Below are positions 1-4,984 of a stretch of DNA of 5,937 bases, piece by piece (position 1 is the first letter of the stretch; the number at the start of each line of letters is the position of its first letter). The position numbers and the translations under genes are program-made. Location: assembly GCA_005778315.1 (NCBI GenBank), contig SXOW01000344.1:1-5937 (forward strand), written 5' to 3'. The notes under the pieces are model-generated. The model saw only the letters and a program-made list of their open reading frames with translations. It was not told the DNA's origin and did no database searches. This DNA comes from Acidobacteriota bacterium (GTDB lineage Bacteria > Acidobacteriota > Vicinamibacteria > Vicinamibacterales > UBA8438).

Positions 1-513
1 CGCCACCTTGTCCGCCTCGTAGTGTCTGGCCGGCAACTCCTGCACGAACAGGCCGGGCAGTTCGATGGCGTGCGCCGCGACCGCTGACACCTGTCCGATG
101 GTCGCATCCCGAACCAGCACGATCGGTTGATAGGCCGGCTCCCGACGGTGTCGCTCGACGACCGACCACAACGCGTCCACCGGGACCGCTGTCACTTCCG
201 ACAGCAGCGTGATCGTGCTGTCGAGATCCTCCACCTGCTCCCGGACCAGTGAAATATTGAGCGAGTTCCGGTTCTTCACCAGCACCCGCCCATCGCGGTC
301 GAACACGGTCCCGCGGGGTGCTCGCAGACCGACGGTCCGCCGATGATTGTTCTCGGCCAGCTGGCGATACCGCTCGTGCTGCCCGACCTGCAAGGACCAG
401 AACGCCACGCCGAGACCGACGAACGCGAGGACCACGACTGATCGCAGCAGCGCCAACGGCAGCCCCATGCTGTCCCGGCGTTCCTCGCTGTGGGTGTCCA
501 GTTCGCGTCTCAT
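1..513 (-). CDS. mrdA: Penicillin-binding protein 2 (peptidoglycan transpeptidase), N-terminal part, cut by window edge
   Basis: Class B penicillin-binding protein of the elongasome; it cross-links peptidoglycan during lateral wall growth in partnership with the RodA glycosyltransferase, acting in the periplasm from an inner-membrane anchor. The 171 visible codons give a short cytosolic tail, one membrane segment (about residues 20-41), then the start of the PBP dimer (pedestal) domain: AENNHRRT (53-60) and the family's hallmark APRGTVFDRDGRVL (65-78). The SxxK, SxN and KTG catalytic motifs lie beyond the left edge, so activity cannot be judged. ATG 513 is the first possible start because an in-frame TAA lies a few codons upstream. 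Its ribosome site is poor; the nearest purine-rich GAGGAG (541-546) is about 27 nt away. Met16 (ATG 468) is an alternative, but would shorten the cytosolic tail to a few residues. It lies 67 nt after mreD on the same strand, the usual mreBCD-mrdA-rodA order. The family assignment is strong; PBP2 rather than PBP3/FtsI rests on the neighbours and the linker motif. Confidence 0.93.
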   Translation of the reverse strand, partial: MRRELDTHSEERRDSMGLPLALLRSVVVLAFVGLGVAFWSLQVGQHERYRQLAENNHRRTVGLRAPRGTVFDRDGRVLVKNRNSLNISLVREQVEDLDSTITLLSEVTAVPVDALWSVVERHRREPAYQPIVLVRDATIGQVSAVAAHAIELPGLFVQELPARHYEADKVA

Positions 514-572
514 CGCTCGCGGGCCCGTTTATCCACCACTCTCCTCGTCCTCATCCGGTTGTCCGAATCCAC

Positions 573-588
573 TTATCCGCTTATCCGC
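573..588. repeat. 8-bp perfect tandem duplication at the mreD stop codon
   Basis: TTATCCGC occurs twice head to tail on the plus strand (573-580 and 581-588). On the coding strand this is GCGGATAA twice, and the second copy places another TAA just after the mreD stop, in a different frame. A third, diverged GTGGATTC follows. It looks like slipped-strand duplication and has no evident function. Confidence 0.6.
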
Positions 589-1102
589 CGAAACGCCGGG
601 TCAGACGGCGCCGACGCATCCGTCGCCGCATGACCCACTGCGGAGTCGCTCTCGCCGCCAGGGCGACGCCGATGCCGATCACCGCGTTGGCTACTGCCTG
701 CGACAACACACTGCTATTGGACGTCATGGCCCGTTCATCCGACAGCAGACCATACAGTCCGACAAAGCCCGCGGCGTGGACGAGTGACGCCAGAAACACC
801 ACCAACGCCTGGTGCCACGGCCACGACACGTTGAAGTGCACCGCCAAGGCGCCGACCCCGTATCCCACCACCGTCTTTGCGAGCCCGCCAACACCGATCA
901 CCCCGCCGGACAGCGCGTCCTGGAGTAGCCCGCCGACCGTGCCCACCCATAGGCCTCCCACGGGCCCGTTGGCAATGGCCACCAGTGTCACCAGCACCAA
1001 CACCAAGTCGACACTCACCCCGAGACCCGCCAACAACGGCGCGCCCGTGGTTTGCAGCGCCAAGGTCGCAACCAGCGCCAACGCGACCCACGCGGTCTTC
1101 AT
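581..1102 (-). CDS. mreD: Rod shape-determining membrane protein MreD
   Basis: Small polytopic inner-membrane component of the elongasome that binds MreC and helps link cytosolic MreB to wall synthesis. The 173 residues match the usual MreD length (about 160-180). Hydrophobic stretches near residues 4-22, 30-46, 48-60, 68-88, 98-119 and 133-150 indicate five or six membrane segments. The most conserved MreD patch is present: GGLLQDALSGG (57-67), followed by GLAKTVVGY (73-81). The C-terminal tail is strikingly basic, with ten arginines in residues 159-170, in keeping with a cytosolic end by the positive-inside rule. The ATG start at 1102 overlaps the mreC TGA in a 4-nt ATGA junction, pointing to translational coupling. 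Sequence is poorly conserved across MreD proteins, so the call rests on topology, the GLLQD patch and the fixed position after mreC; together these are convincing. Confidence 0.94.
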   Translation of the reverse strand: MKTAWVALALVATLALQTTGAPLLAGLGVSVDLVLVLVTLVAIANGPVGGLWVGTVGGLLQDALSGGVIGVGGLAKTVVGYGVGALAVHFNVSWPWHQALVVFLASLVHAAGFVGLYGLLSDERAMTSNSSVLSQAVANAVIGIGVALAARATPQWVMRRRMRRRRLTRRFGG

Positions 1103-1944
1103 CCGCCACCGGCGACCGTCACCGACGCAGCGGCCTCTGGCACGAGCACCAGCACGTCCTCAAGATCACCGAACTCGACATTCGGACGCACGTGGATTGT
1201 CTGATAGAGGCCGGGGCCACCCCCAACCTCCGCCACCTGACCGACCGGCACACCCTTGGGGTAGACGCCGTCGGCCCCGGACGTCACCACGAGGTCTCCC
1301 ACCTGGACGTCCTCGAGCTTCGACACGTACTCCATCCGCAGCAAGCCCTCGTCCACAACGCCCATGGCCACACCCTGTACGCGGGTCCGCTCGATCAGGA
1401 CGCCGGCCGCCGCACTGCGGTCGATCAAGAGCTGCACTTTCGACGCTCGCGAGCCGGGATCCTTGATCACCCGGCCCACGACGCCAGCCGGGGACACCAC
1501 CGCCGCGTCGCGACGTACCCCGTCACCCGTTCCGCGGTCAATGGTGACGGTGCGGAAGTACGGCGTGGCGTCGCCCGCGATCACCCGAGCGCTCACGGTA
1601 GAAAAAGCGACATTGCGCTTTAACTCCAGCAGTTCTTCCAGGCCCCGAGCCCGCTGTGCCATCGCGCGTTCCTGCTGCAGCCGTAGCTGCAACTGGGCGA
1701 CGTCCTCGCGCAGCGCTCCGTTTTCCTCCTGCACAGAGACCAGACCCACATAGCCATGCCACAAACCCTGGACTCCACCGACCGACCGCGCCACCGCGCG
1801 CTGCACCTCCGAAAACAGTCCGAAGGTCACACTCTCCAGCAGGCGGACGCCGGACGGGGTATTGACCTGCACGGAGATCAACACCACATGGCCAATGATC
1901 ACGGCCAGCAGGAGCACGCCGGTGCGACGACGCAGCTTAGTCAA
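1099..1944 (-). CDS. mreC: Rod shape-determining protein MreC
   Basis: Periplasmic scaffold of the elongasome; it binds PBP2 and switches it to the active state, and connects to MreD and MreB. At 281 residues it has normal MreC length and architecture: basic cytosolic start (TKLRRR), one membrane segment (about 9-26), a coiled coil around 68-113 that provides dimerisation, then the paired beta-barrel domain from about 118. Typical MreC motifs are ARVIAGD (119-125), FRTVTIDRGTGDGV (130-143), VVSPAGVVGRV (149-159) and TSGADGVYPKGVPVGQV (221-237), with LEDVLVL at 261-267. The C-terminus is short and alanine/glycine-rich. The start is TTG at 1944, lying inside the end of mreB with an 8-nt overlap. 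No ATG is close and the only purine-rich stretch upstream (GCGGAAAA) is a weak ribosome site, so translation probably depends on ribosomes finishing mreB. A GTG at residue 10 is possible but would cut into the membrane anchor. Confidence 0.95.
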   Translation of the reverse strand: MTKLRRRTGVLLLAVIIGHVVLISVQVNTPSGVRLLESVTFGLFSEVQRAVARSVGGVQGLWHGYVGLVSVQEENGALREDVAQLQLRLQQERAMAQRARGLEELLELKRNVAFSTVSARVIAGDATPYFRTVTIDRGTGDGVRRDAAVVSPAGVVGRVIKDPGSRASKVQLLIDRSAAAGVLIERTRVQGVAMGVVDEGLLRMEYVSKLEDVQVGDLVVTSGADGVYPKGVPVGQVAEVGGGPGLYQTIHVRPNVEFGDLEDVLVLVPEAAASVTVAGGG

Positions 1945-2962
1945 TACAAATTTTCCGCAAGAGAGCGAAGTCGGACAACATCTGTCCCGCTCCCAACACG
2001 ACCGACGACAGCGGGTCGTCAGCCATCGCGACAGGCAAGCCCGTCTCTTCCCGCAAACGTTTGTCGAGGTTCTTCAGCAACGCTCCGCCGCCCGTCAGCA
2101 CGATGCCGCGGTCGACAATATCTGCCGACAACTCGGGCGGCGTGCGTTCGAGCGCGACGCGAACGGCGTCGACAATCACATTGACGGTCTCGGCCAGTGC
2201 CTCTCGAATCTCCTCGTCGGTGATCGTGATCGTCTTGGGCACCCCCTCAATCAGGTGGCGCCCTTTGATCTCCATGGTCATCCGCTCGTCGAGACCGTAC
2301 GCGGATCCCACCTTCATCTTGATGTTTTCCGACGTGCGCTCTCCGATCAGCAGGTTGTACGTCTTCTTGATGTACGAGATGATCGCCTCGTCCATTTCGT
2401 TCCCTGCCACCCGCACCGCTTTGCTGTACACGATGCCGGCCAGGGAAATCACGGCAATGTCGGTGGTGCCCCCACCCACGTCGACGATCATGTTGCCGGA
2501 AGGCTCGGTAATGGGCATGCCCGCACCGATGGCCGCCGCCATGGCCTCCTCGACCAGGAACACCTCGCTGGCCTTGGCTCGATAGGCACTGTCTTTCACC
2601 GCGCGTTTTTCCACCTGCGTGATTTCAGACGGCACCCCGATGACGATCCGGGGCCGCACCAAGACCGTGCGGTTGTGAGCCTTCTTGATGAAGTAGGTCA
2701 GCATCTTCTCCGTGATTTCGAAGTCGGCGATGACCCCATCCTTCATCGGCTTGATCGCGATGATGTTGCCGGGAGTACGACCCAGCATTTCCTTCGCTTC
2801 GCGCCCGACGGCCTCGATGTGTCCGTTGACCTTGTTGATGGCTACAATCGAGGGTTCGTTGACGATGATCCCTTTGCCCCGGGCGTACACACACGTATTG
2901 GCCGTCCCGAGATCGATTGCCAGGTCACTGGAAAACAGCGCAAACAAAGAACGGACACCCAA
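1937..2962 (-). CDS. mreB: Actin-like rod shape protein MreB
   Basis: Bacterial actin homologue that forms short ATP-bound antiparallel filaments on the inner face of the membrane and steers the MreC-MreD-RodA-PBP2 wall-synthesis complex. All nucleotide-site elements of the actin/Hsp70 fold are visible in the 341 residues: phosphate-1 loop DLGTANT (17-23), the VGVPS-equivalent strand IGVPSEIT (108-115), the catalytic glutamate in VEEAMAAAIGAG (137-148), phosphate-2 loop DVGGGTTD (161-168) and adenosine motif LTGGGALL (289-296). The hydrophobic N-terminus (VRSLFALFSSDL) may contribute to membrane binding. Length and order are standard. The start is TTG at 2962: no ATG is available before the conserved DLAIDLGTANT block, and a strong GAGGAGGA ribosome site sits 9 nt upstream. 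It lies 47 nt after the cyclase gene with no terminator between, so it is probably read from the same transcript. Its last codons overlap mreC by 8 nt. Confidence 0.98.
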   Translation of the reverse strand: MGVRSLFALFSSDLAIDLGTANTCVYARGKGIIVNEPSIVAINKVNGHIEAVGREAKEMLGRTPGNIIAIKPMKDGVIADFEITEKMLTYFIKKAHNRTVLVRPRIVIGVPSEITQVEKRAVKDSAYRAKASEVFLVEEAMAAAIGAGMPITEPSGNMIVDVGGGTTDIAVISLAGIVYSKAVRVAGNEMDEAIISYIKKTYNLLIGERTSENIKMKVGSAYGLDERMTMEIKGRHLIEGVPKTITITDEEIREALAETVNVIVDAVRVALERTPPELSADIVDRGIVLTGGGALLKNLDKRLREETGLPVAMADDPLSSVVLGAGQMLSDFALLRKICID

Positions 2963-2971
2963 CAGAACTAG

Positions 2972-2979
2972 TCCTCCTC
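2972..2979 (-). promoter_or_regulatory. Strong ribosome binding site of mreB
   Basis: GAGGAGGA on the minus strand, 9 nt before the TTG at 2962. It is the best Shine-Dalgarno match in the window and settles the unusual TTG start of mreB. Confidence 0.8.
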
Positions 2980-3009
2980 GCTACGAACACTCGATCGGCA
3001 GCCGGCGCC

Positions 3010-4440
3010 CTACGCCACCGCCAGTTGGATGCCATCTTTTCCGTGCGCCTTCACCCAATACATCGCGTCATCGGCCGCCTGCAGCAAGCGGTCGACCGTG
3101 GGTACCAGATCCGGCAACGTCGCCACCCCGGCCGACGCCGTCAGATGACAGTGCAAACCCTCTTTCGCCAGGAAGTCATAGGCCGCGATGCGCTGTCGCA
3201 CGCGGTCCGCCACCACCATGGCGCCTTCACTACCCGTGTCCGGCAGGACTACGGCGAACTCGTCGCCCCCAAACCGAGCCACGACGTCGGTTTCCCGGGC
3301 GCAGTCCCGAATGACCCCGGCAGCTTCGACCAGCGCGCGACTCCCGTACCAGAGGCCAGGGGTGTCGGTGATGTCCTTGAAGCGGTCGAGGTCGATGAAG
3401 ACGAGCGACAACGGCTGGCGCGAGCGCACCGCGCGCTTGCCTTCCCGCCGCAGCACCTCCGACAGATATCGGGAATTGAAGAGCTGCGTGAGGTCGTCGG
3501 TCACGGTCAGCGCCTGCGCTCGCTGGAGGCGCAGCGCGTTGTCCAGCGAGACAGCGGCTGGCTCAAGCAGCGTGCGGATGGCGTCTCGCACCGGCGCGGA
3601 CAAGCGAGGCTCGCGCGTCGACGTCGTGGTGTCGGTGCCCACCAGCGCGCCGACCGCACGGCCGCGACACCAGAGCGGAAACGCCACGGCCGCCACCGGC
3701 TGGGTGCCGCGCACGTCGGCACTCAGATCGCGCGACGCAACACACTCCCCGGTCTCTGTCACCTGCGCCCCAAGGACCCTCACCGCCGCTGCCATGTCCA
3801 CCGGCAGGTGTGACGTCGCCAACAGCGTGGGCGACCCGCTCGCATCGGGCCCCACCACCGCCCAATGGGACGCGGGAAACCAGGCCGCGGCTCGCCCCAC
3901 CAGGGCCTCGGCCACCGGCATCGGCTCAAACGCTTCCGCGACGTGCCGGGCGATCTGAGCGTGGATCGGGACCCGATTCAAAAATCTGACCAACGGGCGC
4001 TGCAGACGCCGCCACCGTGCCGCCAGGTCGCCCGGCATCGCCAACGCAATCTGGTGGGCCACATCGATCGCGTCCAGCGGCGTCGTCAAGTGCGTGGCAA
4101 ACCCCAGATCACGGGAGCGTTGTGCTCCAGACACGGTTGAATCGGCAGAATACGAGGCGATCGGCATTTCGCCCGCGAGGGCCCGAAGCCAGCGCCAGTT
4201 CGGTCGACGTCCCGGCGAAAGCTCCCACAGCACGGCACCAACCGGGCCGTTCTGGCCAAGACGCGGCTCAGCGGACGCCTCACGCTGCGACCGGCACACC
4301 ACGTGGTACCGGGCACGGCGCCGCAACGGTGCGATATGTGCCTGAACGTCAGAGGTAGGATGGTGAAAAATGGCGAGCGTCAGGCCTGTGGGCGGCGCGT
4401 TGCGTGCTCGCGTGATCCTGCTGTGCCCCCGTGCCGGCAT
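3010..4440 (-). CDS. GAF-GGDEF cyclic dinucleotide cyclase with Hypr-like substrate site (candidate cGAMP synthase)
   Basis: Probable soluble nucleotide cyclase; no membrane segment or signal peptide is seen. Numbering here is from TTG 4461. Residues 27-140 alternate strands and helices like a degenerate response-regulator receiver, about 165-312 fit a GAF sensor domain (GRAVGALVGTD, 267-277), and 320-483 form a complete GGDEF domain: DDLTQLFNSRYL (322-333), metal site FIDLDRFK (355-362), RFGGDEF (396-402), and inhibitory RxxD site RETD (389-392) five residues before GGDEF. GGDEF enzymes normally join two GTP into c-di-GMP. Here the PleD Asn335 and Asp344 equivalents are Thr365 and Ser374; Asp-to-Ser is typical of Hypr enzymes that make 3',3'-cGAMP. 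The usual NDxxGH stretch is also changed (TDTPGL, 365-370). ATG 4440 is preferred as start because GGGG lies 10 nt upstream; TTG 4461 would add seven residues. The gene is 47 nt ahead of mreB and probably leads the mre operon. The GGDEF call is firm; product specificity is inferred. Confidence 0.92.
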   Translation of the reverse strand: MPARGHSRITRARNAPPTGLTLAIFHHPTSDVQAHIAPLRRRARYHVVCRSQREASAEPRLGQNGPVGAVLWELSPGRRPNWRWLRALAGEMPIASYSADSTVSGAQRSRDLGFATHLTTPLDAIDVAHQIALAMPGDLAARWRRLQRPLVRFLNRVPIHAQIARHVAEAFEPMPVAEALVGRAAAWFPASHWAVVGPDASGSPTLLATSHLPVDMAAAVRVLGAQVTETGECVASRDLSADVRGTQPVAAVAFPLWCRGRAVGALVGTDTTTSTREPRLSAPVRDAIRTLLEPAAVSLDNALRLQRAQALTVTDDLTQLFNSRYLSEVLRREGKRAVRSRQPLSLVFIDLDRFKDITDTPGLWYGSRALVEAAGVIRDCARETDVVARFGGDEFAVVLPDTGSEGAMVVADRVRQRIAAYDFLAKEGLHCHLTASAGVATLPDLVPTVDRLLQAADDAMYWVKAHGKDGIQLAVA

Positions 4441-4608
4441 GCTAAATCGCCCCGTTTGCAACCGCGACAGGCCTGAAACCGTCGGTACATCCCGCAGCAG
4501 GGTAGGACCTGGCGGGTGGTTCTCGCCTGGGGTACTTCACTGCGATTGCGAACGGGGACCGCTTACAATTTTGTTCTGTCAGTTCCCCTAAGTCCTTCAC
4601 CCTCTGCG

Positions 4609-4617
4609 AATATAACA
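4609..4617 (-). promoter_or_regulatory. Candidate extended -10 promoter for the cyclase-mreBCD operon
   Basis: The minus strand reads TGTTATATT: a TATATT hexamer (4614-4609) preceded by the TGn of an extended -10 element, in the only clearly AT-rich patch of the intergenic region. No good -35 lies at 16-18 nt, which extended -10 promoters can tolerate. The 13-bp repeats lie immediately upstream, where an activator or repressor would sit. The leader to the cyclase start would be about 140-160 nt. Confidence 0.45.
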
Positions 4618-4618
4618 T

Positions 4619-4647
4619 ACTTAGTGATCCAACTTAGTGATCCAACT
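4619..4647. repeat. Perfect 13-bp tandem repeat, two copies plus 3 nt, next to the promoter
   Basis: ACTTAGTGATCCA occurs at 4619-4631 and again, without mismatch, at 4632-4644, followed by ACT of a third copy. On the minus strand it reads TGGATCACTAAGT twice, just upstream of the candidate -10. The copies could be a paired binding site for a regulator, or a simple slippage duplication. Confidence 0.75.
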
Positions 4648-4648
4648 C

Positions 4649-4663
4649 GCACCAAACTGGTGC
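4649..4663. repeat. Inverted repeat GCACCA-AAC-TGGTGC
   Basis: Two perfect 6-bp arms around 3 nt, starting one base after the 13-bp repeats. It is not followed by a T-run on either strand, so it looks more like an operator for a dimeric regulator than a terminator. It lies upstream of the candidate minus-strand promoter. It may also have arisen by chance. Confidence 0.4.
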
Positions 4664-4829
4664 ATTCTGTCAGCCGACGAGAACAACCGAGGGGGCCACA
4701 TACCCCTGCGATCGCTCTGCCGCTCCCATTTGACCGCGCCCGTGGCCGATTCTCTGACCAATCGCACCCAGATCCGGCCGGTCGCCGGCCTCGAACAGGG
4801 TGCCGGCGAGTACCGCCTGTTGCCGCCAC

Positions 4830-4847
4830 GTTACGGCCTGACGTAAC
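4830..4847. repeat. Inverted repeat GTTACG-N6-CGTAAC
   Basis: Perfect 6-bp arms (4830-4835 and 4842-4847) separated by 6 nt, about 135 nt before ppiD. The spacing suits a dimeric DNA-binding protein. The right arm abuts another palindrome, ACATGACATGT (4846-4856). Confidence 0.4.
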
Positions 4848-4856
4848 ATGACATGT
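4846..4856. repeat. Palindrome ACATG-A-CATGT
   Basis: An 11-bp palindrome with a single central base that shares two bases with the preceding inverted repeat. Together they make a 27-bp block of dyad symmetry upstream of ppiD, possibly an operator. Short palindromes of this size also occur by chance. Confidence 0.3.
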
Positions 4857-4984
4857 TTAGCCGCCTCGTGGGCGGCTTGAGACCAATTGGCATGACCGCA
4901 TGGCGCATCCCGCGCTCGGGGATGACGCCGGACGAGCGCCGACGGCTTGAGGCTGCGGCGCGCACTGGAGTCGACGAACGATGA
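4853..4984 (+). CDS. Doubtful 43-codon leader ORF overlapping the ppiD start
   Basis: ATG 4853 opens a 43-residue frame whose TGA overlaps the ppiD ATG as ATGA (4981-4984), the classic layout for translational coupling. Its second half (MTPDERRRLEAAARTG, from Met24) reads like a short arginine-rich helix. A start at ATG 4892 (30 residues) is equally possible. Neither start has a good ribosome site, about 72 percent of third codon positions are G or C, which is unremarkable in DNA this GC-rich, and I recognise no family. It may well be chance; it is listed because of the exact ATGA junction. Confidence 0.2.
   Translation: MFSRLVGGLRPIGMTAWRIPRSGMTPDERRRLEAAARTGVDER
4859..4877 (+). repeat. Stable GC hairpin in the ppiD leader
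   Basis: AGCCGCC (4859-4865) pairs with GGCGGCT (4871-4877) around a TCGTG loop. No T-run follows on either strand, so it is a poor intrinsic terminator. If ppiD is transcribed from upstream of this point, the hairpin would form in its 5' leader about 100 nt before the start. Confidence 0.4.
4967..4970 (+). promoter_or_regulatory. Ribosome binding site of ppiD
   Basis: GGAG lies 10 nt before ATG 4981. The spacing is 16 nt to the alternative ATG 4987 (residue 3), so it favours the first ATG. Confidence 0.55.

Larger units (their letters stand above)
4462..4980. promoter_or_regulatory. Divergent intergenic control region between the cyclase-mre operon and ppiD
   Basis: This stretch of about 520 nt separates two divergently read units and must hold both promoters. 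An AT-rich core (about 4560-4670) contains the extended -10 element, the 13-bp tandem repeats and an inverted repeat; 4830-4877 holds three more dyad elements. From 4670 to 4830 I see nothing convincing: no RNA gene, no sigma-70 pair with proper spacing and no long ORF with family likeness. The ppiD promoter was not located with confidence. Confidence 0.6.

Noticed and set aside
510..572. Mini-ORF on the minus strand between mreD and mrdA (GTG 572 or ATG 554) whose TGA overlaps the mrdA ATG.
   Set aside because: It is at most 20 codons, arginine-rich, without a clear ribosome site and out of frame with mreD. Chance is the simpler explanation.
318..2971. Long plus-strand open frames across the mre genes (up to 382 codons).
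   Set aside because: They are antisense shadows of mrdA, mreD, mreC and mreB in GC-rich DNA: low-complexity, Arg/Pro/Thr-rich translations without family motifs.
4564..4569. TACAAT, a near-perfect -10 hexamer on the plus strand, as a ppiD promoter.
   Set aside because: No acceptable -35 at 16-18 nt and no TG extension; it would also leave a leader of about 400 nt. Too weak to annotate.
4730..4735. TTGACC as a -35 box for ppiD.
   Set aside because: No matching -10 hexamer at 16-18 nt; the following sequence is GC-rich.
4859..4877. GC hairpin as an intrinsic terminator.
   Set aside because: Neither strand has a T-run after the stem, and no gene ends just before it.
4462..4980. tRNA, small RNA, CRISPR or mobile element in the intergenic region.
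   Set aside because: No cloverleaf, spaced direct repeats, transposase remnants or terminal inverted repeats were seen; only short dyads and one two-copy repeat.
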